Positions 1 to 7,944 of a stretch of DNA of 64,000 bases are shown piece by piece. Position 1 is the stretch's first letter. The number at the start of each line of letters is the position of its first letter. The position numbers were made by a program, and so were the translations under genes. The DNA is from Methylacidimicrobium sp. B4 (GTDB lineage Bacteria > Verrucomicrobiota > Verrucomicrobiia > Methylacidiphilales > Methylacidiphilaceae), in contig NZ_CP066203.1 of the NCBI RefSeq assembly GCF_017310545.1, positions 1,240,001 through 1,304,000 of the forward strand, in the 5' to 3' direction. The notes beneath the pieces are model-generated. The model had not been told where the DNA came from, did not search any database, and saw nothing but the letters and a program-made list of their open reading frames with translations.

Positions 1-99
1 GAACTCACCGAGGACATCCCCGGCTTCAACCGTCCATGGACAAAGCAAAACGTGTGCCAGCTTTTCGCCGGAAATCCGTGGCTTCGTCTCAAAAGGTGA
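1..99 (+). CDS. C-terminal fragment of an unidentified protein
   Basis: The frame beginning at base 1 is open for 32 codons and stops with TGA at 97-99. The visible tail reads like a folded protein end (PGFNRPWTKQNV, then GNPWLRLKR). A short GN-x-LRL ending is seen in some amidohydrolase-type TIM barrels, but this is far too little to assign a family. It would converge on the porin gene and overlap its stop by 11 bases. The remainder lies upstream of the window. It could also be a chance open frame. Confidence 0.4.
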   Translation, partial: ELTEDIPGFNRPWTKQNVCQLFAGNPWLRLKR

Positions 100-1705
100 A
101 GACCGCCTCGAGCCCCGCGAAAAAGAAGGGGCCGCTGGAAGAGCCCACGAGTCCGTTGCCAGCGAGTCCGACATCGGCCGGCGGGATCCCGTCTGCGGGC
201 GCATAATAGTTCATCATGTTGTTGCCCCAATCCATGCGATACTCCGTCCGCACCATGAAGTTATCGGCCAGGTCGAAGCGGAGGGTGACCGTTGTGCTGT
301 AGATGTTCGTCGGCGCGATCATCCCTTCGAGATAGCTGTTCCAGGAAGCCTGAAGCCACTGCTCCCGCAGAATCAGGCTCACGAGAGGATTGAATCGATA
401 GATCTGATAAAGCCCGGCCCCCAGCCAGTTGGTCGGACCTCCGTAGCCGGCGGCATACGGGAAAAGCGGAAAGATCCCCAGCGCGGTTTCCGTCGCCGGA
501 CCCAAGCCCGTGATTCCCGCTGGAGCGACGGCATTGTTGTAGAAGCCGCCGATGAGCTCATAGGCGAACTGCAGCCGCTTCCGGTAGACGAAGGGGGGGG
601 TCCAGATTCCATAATCATTGAGCTCCATGTACGTTCCCGGAGAGTTGTACGGTCCCGAAACGATGTCCCCGGCCGCATAGGCACCCGGATAGAAGGTGTT
701 GCCCACCATCCCCGGTGATGTGCCGAAGCCGGGCGGATTGGTCCCATGGGGCCCATAGAGCATCCCATAGGTCGACAGAAAGCTCTTGTCGGGAGAGGTA
801 TAGTCGACATTGAAGGTCAGCAGGAAGCTCGATAGGCTATTGATCGAGTTGTTGACCATCCCGAAGAAAGGGTAGCCCCCTCGCCCGGTGTTGAACCCTC
901 CGTCGGTCACACCTCCCCGGATGGCCCAGCAATCGTCCACCCGGAAGAGGAACTGGGTCCCCACCAGCACGAACGGCTCGACATTGTTGAAGAAGAGGCC
1001 GTAGGTCATGTTGAAGTTTGCTGGTCGCTCGAGGACTTCCAGGCCGATCGGGGCCGCGAACTTTCCGACGTGCACTTCCAGCTTGCGGTCGCCGATCGGA
1101 ATTTGAAACTGGACGTAGGCCTGCTCCAGGAAGACCTCGCTCGTGTTGAAGCCCAATCCCGTCGAGTTCGCGCTGCCGGTTCCGGAAAGGAAGTCCGGCA
1201 CTCCGAGCGCGGCGTCCTGGGCAAGCATGAGGTCCATCCGAAAGCCGGCATCCCAGCGGTTCTCCGTCGTCAGCCCTTTTTCTGCCCAGAGCTTGAGCTG
1301 GTTGAGGTTGAAGCCCCCACCCGGAATGCCGTCGTCCGCCAGCCGCATCGGAAGAAGCGGATAGCCTCTGGCGAGCCGGCTTCCGCCTCCAGGGGTTGGC
1401 GCAACGAAGCGCGGCACCTGGTTGAAGGACGGGGCGTTGATGAAGTTCATTTCAAAGGCGCTATCCACATAGCCTCCCAGCTTCACCCCGGGAGAGGGCG
1501 TACTCACGGCCATTCCCTGCTGCTCCAAGAGCTGCTGGAGATGCTGGGCCTCCGCCTCATCGCCCGTTCCGGGAGATGCCGTCAGATCCAACTCCCCCTC
1601 ACTTCCTCCGCCCGTGGCACCGAAGAGGGGCTGCGGCACTGCGCCGACAAGAAACAAGGCGGCAACGATGGTCGCGGTGAAGACGCCGTTCCGGAACCGC
1701 TGCAC
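89..1705 (-). CDS. BBP2-type outer-membrane beta-barrel porin (paralogue 1)
   Basis: Predicted outer-membrane beta-barrel protein of the OmpL-like porin-2 (BBP2) type, about 538 aa from the chosen GTG start. That start gives a clean signal peptide (basic QRFRNG, hydrophobic run [12 protein letters not shown], cleavage near LFGA). In-frame ATG/TTG starts at 1783/1786 would add an unlikely 26-27 residues. After cleavage there is a Gly/Glu/Ala-rich stretch and a short Gln/Leu-rich helix (LQQLLEQQG). The barrel follows, with aromatic-rich strands and a C-terminal Phe (AVFTF), the usual BAM signal. The motif [10 protein letters not shown] near residue 90 is shared with the second porin at 52144-53739, so the two are paralogues. 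The substrate cannot be told from sequence. The gene stands alone downstream of the two-component pair. Confidence 0.82.
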   Translation of the reverse strand: MQRFRNGVFTATIVAALFLVGAVPQPLFGATGGGSEGELDLTASPGTGDEAEAQHLQQLLEQQGMAVSTPSPGVKLGGYVDSAFEMNFINAPSFNQVPRFVAPTPGGGSRLARGYPLLPMRLADDGIPGGGFNLNQLKLWAEKGLTTENRWDAGFRMDLMLAQDAALGVPDFLSGTGSANSTGLGFNTSEVFLEQAYVQFQIPIGDRKLEVHVGKFAAPIGLEVLERPANFNMTYGLFFNNVEPFVLVGTQFLFRVDDCWAIRGGVTDGGFNTGRGGYPFFGMVNNSINSLSSFLLTFNVDYTSPDKSFLSTYGMLYGPHGTNPPGFGTSPGMVGNTFYPGAYAAGDIVSGPYNSPGTYMELNDYGIWTPPFVYRKRLQFAYELIGGFYNNAVAPAGITGLGPATETALGIFPLFPYAAGYGGPTNWLGAGLYQIYRFNPLVSLILREQWLQASWNSYLEGMIAPTNIYSTTVTLRFDLADNFMVRTEYRMDWGNNMMNYYAPADGIPPADVGLAGNGLVGSSSGPFFFAGLEAVFTF

Positions 1706-1862
1706 CTTGCATCTTCTCCCTACGGGGGCGAATCTACCCTGAGGCGGGACCCGGCTGGGAATCAAAAGAGGGCCAACCCGCATCAACAGGCGATCAAAAC
1801 CGTTGTGGGCTCTCTCCGCTAGCTTTTTGCAGCCCTGAGCGCCCTTGGTCGCAACTTCGACT

Positions 1863-3230
1863 TCACACGGCCCGGTCTTCGAGGGGTACGCTAGCGATCT
1901 TGCGCAGAAGCGTCTTTCGGCTGATGCCGAGTTTCCGGGCGGCTTCGCTCCGATTGCCTCCGCAAGAGTGGAGCGCTTGGAGAATCCACTGTTTTTCCGC
2001 CTCCCGCAGGGTCATCGACGCGGGTGCCGTGCCGTGCGCCGCACGAAGGGCGGAGGGAACGCAAATTCTTTCCGGAAGGTCCTCCCGTGTGATCAGAGAT
2101 CCTTGCGTCATCACGACCCCGTGCTCGAGCGCCATGCGCAGCTCCCGGACGTTTCCCGGCCAGTCGTACTGGCAGAGCAGCTTTTCCGCATCCTTGGTCA
2201 GCCCGCTCACTCGCTTGCCGTTTTCCCGCGCGAACTCCCCGATGAAAGCCTCAAAGAGGAGGGGCAGATCCTCCTTCCGCTCCCGGAGCGGCGGCAGGAC
2301 GATCCTCACCACGTTGAGACGAAAGAACAGATCTTCCCGAAAGGTCCCATCCGTTACCATCCGTTCGAGGTTACGATTGGTGGCCGCGATGACGCGAACG
2401 TCGATAGAAATCGCCTTGTTGCTCCCCACTCGCTGAATCGTCTTCTCGCCGAGCACGCGCAAGAGCTTGACCTGGGTCGTCGCATCGATCTCTCCGATCT
2501 CATCGAGGAAGATGGTGCCCCGCTGGGCTTCCTCGAAGCGCCCGATTCTCTTTTCCAAGGCGCCCGTGAAGGCTCCGCGCTCATGGCCGAAGAGCTCGCT
2601 TTCCAGCAACTGTGGAGAGAGCGCCGCGCAGTGAACGGCAACGAAGGGATAGGCACGACGTGGACTGGCAAGGTGCAGCGCGTGAGCAGCCAGCTCTTTC
2701 CCCGTCCCGCTCTCTCCTTCCAAGAGCACGGTCGCGCGGCTCCCCGCAACCTGCCGGATCTTCTCGACCACGGGCATCATCGCCGCAGACTTCCCGATGA
2801 TCCGCTCCAAGCCGAATTTCCATCCGAGCTGCTCCCGCAGATTCTGATTCTCCGTCTCCACCTGTCGAGAGCGGACCGCCCTTCGCAGAACGATGGCGAG
2901 CTTCCCAAGATCGAGAGGCTTGGTGACATAGTCGTAAGCCCCCCGCTTGATCGCCTCCACCGCATTATCGACCGAACCGTAGGCCGTCATGATCACGCAT
3001 GCGGGAGAGGTCGGCAGATTCCGGCTGAATTCGAGAAGATCCAGGCCTGACTCCTTCCCCAGTCGGAGATCGAGCAGGACAAGATCAATCGCCTCGTCTT
3101 CCAAAATGCTTTTGGCCGCGGCCACACCCTCGGCCGTATAGGTTTCAAACTCCTCCGAGAAGGCGCGCCGGAGGCCCTCGCGGGCGTTCCGTTCGTCATC
3201 CACGATCAACAGCCCAGGATGCTCGTTCAT
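1863..3230 (-). CDS. Sigma-54-dependent response regulator, NtrC family
   Basis: A 455-aa transcriptional activator with the full NtrC layout. The receiver domain (residues 1-120) has acidic pocket DDE at 11-13, phospho-acceptor Asp54 in LVLLDLRLG and the Lys of VTKP. The central AAA+ domain (about 140-370) shows Walker A GESGTGKE, the sigma-54 contact loop GAFTGA and Walker [11 protein letters not shown] Fis-type helix-turn-helix closes the protein ([19 protein letters not shown]). It should activate sigma-54 promoters after phosphorylation by the kinase encoded 8 bases upstream. The length is typical of the family. The target genes are unknown, and no clear -24/-12 promoter was recognised nearby. 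Confidence 0.93.
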   Translation of the reverse strand: MNEHPGLLIVDDERNAREGLRRAFSEEFETYTAEGVAAAKSILEDEAIDLVLLDLRLGKESGLDLLEFSRNLPTSPACVIMTAYGSVDNAVEAIKRGAYDYVTKPLDLGKLAIVLRRAVRSRQVETENQNLREQLGWKFGLERIIGKSAAMMPVVEKIRQVAGSRATVLLEGESGTGKELAAHALHLASPRRAYPFVAVHCAALSPQLLESELFGHERGAFTGALEKRIGRFEEAQRGTIFLDEIGEIDATTQVKLLRVLGEKTIQRVGSNKAISIDVRVIAATNRNLERMVTDGTFREDLFFRLNVVRIVLPPLRERKEDLPLLFEAFIGEFARENGKRVSGLTKDAEKLLCQYDWPGNVRELRMALEHGVVMTQGSLITREDLPERICVPSALRAAHGTAPASMTLREAEKQWILQALHSCGGNRSEAARKLGISRKTLLRKIASVPLEDRAV

Positions 3231-3238
3231 CGCGTTGG

Positions 3239-4438
3239 TCAGGCGCGCTCCCCGCTTTTCTCGCAGGAATCCGCCGGATCGGGTCCCATCGGCAAAAGGC
3301 GGACACGCCGCTCGCTGCGCGGCAGCAGGATCCGCACGGTCGTCCCTTTCCCCTCCCGGCTTTCCAGCTGGATCTCCCCGCCGTGCTCCCGCACGATGCG
3401 GCGCACAACCAAGAGCCCGAGCCCCGTACCCGACTGCTTCGTCGTAAAGTAGGGCTCGAACGCGCGCCCCATCTCCGCCACCGACATCCCCGAGCCATTG
3501 TCTTGGAAGCTGATCAGGAAATGGCTGTCAGAGAGCTCCGTGCGCACCTGCAGGATGCCGCCACGATCCATCGCCTCAAGCGAATTCTTCATCACGTTGA
3601 AGAATGCCTGCCTGAGCTGGTCCCGATCGGCCCGAACCAGGGGCATATCCTTGGCCAGCTCCATCTCGACCAGGACATCCCGGTTTTCCATCTGCGGAGT
3701 GAGGAAGAGGACCGCGTCGCGTACGATCTCGTTCAACACGGTCCACGAAAGATCGGGCGGAGCGGGGCGGATCGCCCGGAGGAACTGATTGACGATCACG
3801 TCGAGCCGCTGCAGCTCCGACCGGATCGCGGCGAGCGATTCGGAAACCGCCGTTCTCGTCTTCTTCCGGATAAGCTCCCTCTGGAGCAGCTCTGTGTGAA
3901 TCTGCAGGGAGTTGAGGGGATTCCCGAGCTCGTGGGCGACTCCGGCGGCGAGCAGGGTAAGCGCATTAAGCTTCTCGGACTCGATCATCTCCAAGGTCTT
4001 CTCTCGGTTGGCGGTCATATCATAGACGATCACGACGAAAGCTTCCGTTCCTTCCGGCCCTTTTTCGAGAGGGACCGCTGAACAGTTGAGATACCTCACC
4101 TCCGGATAGGTGATCTGCAAGTCCCGACTGATGACTTGCCCGGAGGCGAAGAGGGAGGGCCAGTCGACGTCGGGCAGATAGCGACCGATCGATTTTCCGA
4201 TGGCTCTCTCCCAATCGATGCCCAGGAGCCGCTCTGCGCTCTGGTTTCCGTACAAGACCTTCCCACGGACGTCCACGACCAGGATTCCCTCCTGAAGCGC
4301 GTTGAAGACCGTCTCGAGAAAGCCCTTTTCCTGGGCCAGGCGCTGAAGATAGTTCTGGATCTCCGACGGGCCGAGTCGTTCGATCCGGCCCAGGAGCTTG
4401 TTCAAAAACGAATTCCGCAAGCTCATGCTCAGCGCCAT
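3239..4438 (-). CDS. Soluble PAS-domain sensor histidine kinase
   Basis: A 399-aa kinase without membrane segments, so probably cytosolic. Residues about 40-145 form a PAS-like sensor (NALQEGILVVDVRGKVLYGN). The dimerisation/phospho-acceptor helix has His169 in GVAHELGNPLNSLQ, the NtrB/AtoS-type H-box. The ATPase domain has an N-box (NVMKNSLEAM), a G1 box (DNGSGMS) and a G2 box (GTGLGLLVVRRIV). The ATG at 4438 follows a strong purine-rich ribosome site (GGGGAGGGGAC). The gene lies directly upstream of the NtrC-type regulator and is surely its partner. A PAS fold without transmembrane segments suggests a cytoplasmic signal such as redox, nitrogen or energy status, which the sequence does not settle. 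Confidence 0.92.
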   Translation of the reverse strand: MALSMSLRNSFLNKLLGRIERLGPSEIQNYLQRLAQEKGFLETVFNALQEGILVVDVRGKVLYGNQSAERLLGIDWERAIGKSIGRYLPDVDWPSLFASGQVISRDLQITYPEVRYLNCSAVPLEKGPEGTEAFVVIVYDMTANREKTLEMIESEKLNALTLLAAGVAHELGNPLNSLQIHTELLQRELIRKKTRTAVSESLAAIRSELQRLDVIVNQFLRAIRPAPPDLSWTVLNEIVRDAVLFLTPQMENRDVLVEMELAKDMPLVRADRDQLRQAFFNVMKNSLEAMDRGGILQVRTELSDSHFLISFQDNGSGMSVAEMGRAFEPYFTTKQSGTGLGLLVVRRIVREHGGEIQLESREGKGTTVRILLPRSERRVRLLPMGPDPADSCEKSGERA

Positions 4439-4519
4439 GTCCCCTCCCCCTCGCTCGAGGGGAATGTAGCGAAGAAGTGGATACCGGTCGAGGTCGAGCG
4501 GGAGGGGGCCGTCCGGCCG

Positions 4520-5569
4520 CTACCGCTGCCGGGCTGGCCGGTTCCCTGGAAGCTCGGGTGTAGCCGAGGCTCGCGCGCGAGTCTCTTGAAAGAAACGACC
4601 GAGCCCGCGAGCCACGGCTTCGGCGAGTCGCTGCCGATACTCCGGACGATCGATCGAGGAAGAATCACTCGGGTCGGACAAGAACCCTCCTTCCACGAGG
4701 ACTCCCGGCAGGGGATTATCCCGGAGCACGACGAATCGCGCGCGCCGGAAGCCCCGATCCATTTCCGGGTCGTCCGGCCGCAGCCGGACGAGCTCAAGAT
4801 GAATTTCGTGCGCCAAGAGCGTATTGAGAAGGTCGTTGTCGTTTCCCGGCAGGGGCAGATAGTCGACCCGTCGCACCCACGTCCCATTGTTGCTCGAGGG
4901 AGCACCCCGTGGCGCCAGGCAATAGGTCTCCACGCCGTGGCCGCTCGGCTCCGACTGGTTGTAATGGAGGCTCACAAAAACATAATCCGGGTGGGATTGC
5001 GCAACCCGAACCCGCTCCTCCAACGGAACAAAAACATCGCTCGTTCGGGTGAAGACCGTCGGGATGCCTTGGGAACGGAGAATCGATCCCAGCCGCCGAG
5101 CGGTGTCCAAGGCGTAGTCCTTCTCGTACCGGCCATTGCGGCTTCTCGCCCCCTTGTCCTCCCCACCATGGCCGGGATCGATCACCACCCCGCGAAGCCA
5201 GAGTCGGACCGGCACGTGTGAGGGACGAAAAATCGGATCGAACAGACAGGAGAGGTCGGTGCGAGAAAGATACCATCGCCCATCCCTCTCCAGCAGCGGA
5301 AACGAAAGCGCGTGACGGATGCCGTCAAGGAAGACATAGGGGCTTCCCTGCTTCCCGTCTACCGTCCCGATCCTGCCGGAGAGATGGATCTCCCCGATCA
5401 CGGGCTCCGCCGCCGACATCGAGTAGAAACGGCAAACATCCTCGATCGGCACGTACTCTCGCGCGCCGATCGGCACGAGGTGCCATCCGGGAGCTCCTTG
5501 CGCCCCCGCAGACCCGAGGGGCAGAAGAGCAGCTCCCGCCAAAAGCAAGGCCTGGGTTAGGCTCCGCAT
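4520..5569 (-). CDS. N-acetylmuramoyl-L-alanine amidase (Amidase_3)
   Basis: A 349-aa secreted peptidoglycan amidase that cuts the MurNAc to L-Ala bond during cell separation or recycling. The signal peptide is MRSLTQALLLAGAALLPLG, cleaved near AGA. Residues about 25-125 form an N-terminal region of uncertain type, possibly a copper-amine-oxidase-N-like or AMIN-like cell-wall domain. The zinc amidase domain begins at VVIDPGHGG (His ligand). It continues with the Glu ligand in RYEKDYALD and the His ligand in FVSLHYN, and ends with the catalytic Glu in LVEGGFLSDP. All four key residues are present. The start overlaps the panC stop by 13 bases, so the two genes are probably cotranscribed. Confidence 0.9.
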   Translation of the reverse strand: MRSLTQALLLAGAALLPLGSAGAQGAPGWHLVPIGAREYVPIEDVCRFYSMSAAEPVIGEIHLSGRIGTVDGKQGSPYVFLDGIRHALSFPLLERDGRWYLSRTDLSCLFDPIFRPSHVPVRLWLRGVVIDPGHGGEDKGARSRNGRYEKDYALDTARRLGSILRSQGIPTVFTRTSDVFVPLEERVRVAQSHPDYVFVSLHYNQSEPSGHGVETYCLAPRGAPSSNNGTWVRRVDYLPLPGNDNDLLNTLLAHEIHLELVRLRPDDPEMDRGFRRARFVVLRDNPLPGVLVEGGFLSDPSDSSSIDRPEYRQRLAEAVARGLGRFFQETRARASATPELPGNRPARQR

Positions 5570-6339
5570 GGAAAGTTGTCGATCAAACGAATCTTATCGA
5601 TCCAGATCGCTCCGCACAAGCGGCCATCCGCTTCTTCGACGTAGTCGACTCGACAGCCGGGCACCCGGCTCAGCTCTGCAGACGCCCAAGCGCAACCATC
5701 CGGGCGGCGGGCCGCCTCCGCAAGGATGCGGGGAAACGCGGCCGCTCTCTCCCGCTGCTCGGGTGAAAGATACCGGTTCCTCGAGCTCCACGCCAGCCCG
5801 TCCCGATCCCGCTGGATTTCGACCGGCACGATCCGGACCGGAAATGCAAGATCCCGAACCAGGCGTCGGATCACGGAAAGTTGCTGTGCGTCTTTCCATC
5901 CAAAGACCGCCGTTGCCGCCTGGGTCAGATTCAATAGCTTGACGACCACGGTGGCCACTCCTCGAAAGTGCCCAGGCCGGCTTCTTCCGCACCTGCCGGC
6001 GGAGAGAGCTTCTTCGGTGACGTAGCTCGAATGGTCCGCCGCGTAGAGATCACGGGGAGCGAAGAAGATATCCACCCCTGCAGCTTCGCAGGCCTGCCGG
6101 TCCGCCTCCCCGGTTCGTGGATATACGGCAAGATCCTCTCCCGCTCCGAATTGCAGCGGATTGACGTAGACGCTGACAATCACCGGAGCGCCTTCTTCTT
6201 TCGCTCGTTCGATCAGGGAGAGGTGCCCTGCGTGAAGTGCCCCCATGGTCGGCACAAGAACGGGAAACGCCCCCTCCCTGCGCAGACGCAGTCCGACCGA
6301 CTGCATCTCTTCGGCATCTTCCATGAGCCGCATCGGCAT
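5557..6339 (-). CDS. panC: Pantothenate synthetase
   Basis: ATP-dependent condensation of pantoate with beta-alanine, the last step of pantothenate (vitamin B5) synthesis, in the cytosol. The 260-aa protein shows the nucleotidyl-transferase signature PTMGALHAGH, VYVNPLQFG, the GHFRGVATVV loop and the KDAQQLSVIRR and SSRNRYLS motifs. ATG 6339 was chosen because GGAGG lies 5 bases upstream. The frame is open further upstream, but that part is highly charged and low-complexity and is antisense to the TerC gene. It is slightly shorter than the usual 280 aa, with a compact C-terminal domain. No panB or panD lies nearby. Confidence 0.93.
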   Translation of the reverse strand: MPMRLMEDAEEMQSVGLRLRREGAFPVLVPTMGALHAGHLSLIERAKEEGAPVIVSVYVNPLQFGAGEDLAVYPRTGEADRQACEAAGVDIFFAPRDLYAADHSSYVTEEALSAGRCGRSRPGHFRGVATVVVKLLNLTQAATAVFGWKDAQQLSVIRRLVRDLAFPVRIVPVEIQRDRDGLAWSSRNRYLSPEQRERAAAFPRILAEAARRPDGCAWASAELSRVPGCRVDYVEEADGRLCGAIWIDKIRLIDNFPCGA

Positions 6340-6417
6340 CCTCGCCTCCGATAGTACCACTTTTTCCTTGAGCCGGAGGCGCCGTCGCCCCAAAAGAAGC
6401 CGCCCTCCCCGGGTCTC

Positions 6418-7314
6418 ATGGGCTCTTTCTTCCTTGTCTTCCTCGGCCTCTTCTCCCTGCTCGCCCTGCTCGACGCACTCTCGTCCAGGAGCTCGGGGGA
6501 CGTCTCGCTCGGCCGCGCTCTCCTCCTGACTTTCCTCTGGTTGCTCTTCTCGCTGGGCTGCGGCGCGTACCTCTGGAAAGCGCACGGACCTTCCGCAGCC
6601 ATCGACTTCACGACAATCTACGGGATCGAGTATGTCCTGAGCATCGACAACCTCTTCGCCTTCTATGGAACCTTCCGTCTCTTCGGGATCCGAGGGGCGG
6701 CCCAGTCTCAGCTGCTCACCCTGGGCATCCTTCTCGCCGTCCTCCTGCGTGCCCTGCTGATCTGGGGGGGCTTGAGCCTGCTGGGAAAATATGAGGCGGC
6801 CTTTCCCCTCCTCGGTCTCCTGCTCCTGGTCGCGGCGGTCCGCCTCTCCCAAAGGCCATCATCGGAAGCCGTCCTCCCCAAAAGCTGGAGGCCCGCCGTT
6901 CTTCCTCCACAGGAGCTCCCGGAAGCACCTCGATGGATGATTCGCCGCGCAGGCAGGGTCCGGCCGTCTGCTCGACTGCTCGCGCTTTTGTCGATCGAGC
7001 TGGCCGATCTGCTCTTCGCCTTGGATTCGGTCCCCGCAGCCTTTGCCATTACGCTCGATCCCACGGTGGTATTTCCGGCCAACCTCTGTGCCGTAATGGG
7101 TCTGCGCTCCCTCTATCCCTTGGTGCAACAGGCAACGGACCGGTTACCATGGCTGACCCGGGCGATTCCTTGGATCCTGGCCCTGATGGGAATAGAACTC
7201 TGCGCCAAGCCGTGGATCTCGATCCCGACCAAGCATACGCTGACCCTCGTTGCTTCTCTCTTCCTGTGCGCCTTTCTCCTCTCTGCAGGGCGGAAAGGCT
7301 CCCGCGACCGATAG
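6418..7314 (+). CDS. TerC-family integral membrane protein
   Basis: A 298-aa multi-spanning membrane protein with about eight to nine hydrophobic helices. The two family signatures are present: an acidic/Asn pair in GIEYVLSIDNLFAFY (about residues 70-85) and its repeat in ELADLLFALDSVPAAFAIT in the second half. TerC proteins are linked to tellurite resistance and more recently to manganese efflux (Alx/MeeF class). The Asp/Asn-containing helices would form the ion site. The gene is divergent from panC. No other ter genes are nearby, so a metal-homeostasis role is more likely than tellurite resistance. No good ribosome site precedes the ATG. Confidence 0.88.
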   Translation: MGSFFLVFLGLFSLLALLDALSSRSSGDVSLGRALLLTFLWLLFSLGCGAYLWKAHGPSAAIDFTTIYGIEYVLSIDNLFAFYGTFRLFGIRGAAQSQLLTLGILLAVLLRALLIWGGLSLLGKYEAAFPLLGLLLLVAAVRLSQRPSSEAVLPKSWRPAVLPPQELPEAPRWMIRRAGRVRPSARLLALLSIELADLLFALDSVPAAFAITLDPTVVFPANLCAVMGLRSLYPLVQQATDRLPWLTRAIPWILALMGIELCAKPWISIPTKHTLTLVASLFLCAFLLSAGRKGSRDR

Positions 7315-7324
7315 GATGCGCGCC

Positions 7325-7819
7325 TTACTTGCTCTCGCCGCCGAAGAGCGGTTCGTCAGGCGGCTCCTGCTGCTTGCGCTGAGCCTCCCGCATCTTTTCC
7401 AAGAGCTCGCTCATGTCCTCCACCTCGTCCCAGACTTCGCGAGAGACCAGAATCGGCCGCTTCGCCTGCAAGGCGAGCGTAAGGCAGTCGCTCGGCCGCG
7501 CGTCGATCTCGATCATCTTCTTATGTACTTCGCTTTCGGCGTGGAGAAGGAGCCGCGCAAAATAGGTATTGTTTCGCAAGTCATTGATTATGACTCGATC
7601 AATGGCGATCGAGAAGCCCTCGAAGATCAATCCTACCAGCTCGTGGGTCAGGGGTCGCTCGTTCCGCTCCCCACGGAGCGCCATCATGATGGCCCGGCCG
7701 ACATAGCTGTCTACGTTGATCACGAACACCTTCTCCTCGTTGCCCAGAAAGACGGCGAACCCCTGCGGTCCTGTCGGGAGAATTCCCGCCACCTCGACGG
7801 AAACGAGATCGTTGTTCAC
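7325..7819 (-). CDS. Bifunctional nuclease (DUF151) family protein
   Basis: A 164-aa cytosolic protein of the bifunctional-nuclease (BFN/DUF151) family. Conserved blocks are VFVINVDSYVGRAI, the RPLTHELVGLIFEGF helix (about residues 55-70), VIINDLRNNTYFARL and the ARPSDCLTLAL box. Family members have been reported to cleave RNA or DNA or to act as small allosteric modules, and their cellular role in bacteria is unclear. The start is GTG at 7819, preceded by AAAAAGGT. It converges with the TerC gene (10 bases apart) and lies divergent from speA. Confidence 0.87.
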   Translation of the reverse strand: MNNDLVSVEVAGILPTGPQGFAVFLGNEEKVFVINVDSYVGRAIMMALRGERNERPLTHELVGLIFEGFSIAIDRVIINDLRNNTYFARLLLHAESEVHKKMIEIDARPSDCLTLALQAKRPILVSREVWDEVEDMSELLEKMREAQRKQQEPPDEPLFGGESK

Positions 7820-7849
7820 ACCTTTTTCGTATCATAATCCCGTGGCTTC

Positions 7850-7896
7850 GCAAGCAGGCGCAAAGGAGCTTGCCTCCTAAGGGGAAAATTTCCCTT
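7850..7896 (+). promoter_or_regulatory. Inverted repeats in the speA leader
   Basis: Three symmetric elements lie in the 125-base gap before speA. GCAAGC at 7850-7855 pairs with GCTTGC at 7868-7873. AGGAG/CTCCT (7864-7878) can form an alternative overlapping hairpin. The near-palindrome AAGGGGAAAATTTCCCTT spans 7879-7896. The mutually exclusive stems could be an attenuator, an mRNA-stability element or operator half-sites. No known riboswitch class is recognised. Confidence 0.3.
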
Positions 7897-7944
7897 TCGC
7901 CGGGATTGCGAAGAGGGGAGAGCGGTTTTTATATAGGGTGACCG

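Noticed and set aside
6340-6852. N-terminal extension of panC to 431 codons
   Set aside because: The extra part is Glu/Gln-rich, antisense to the TerC gene, and a good ribosome site precedes ATG 6339.
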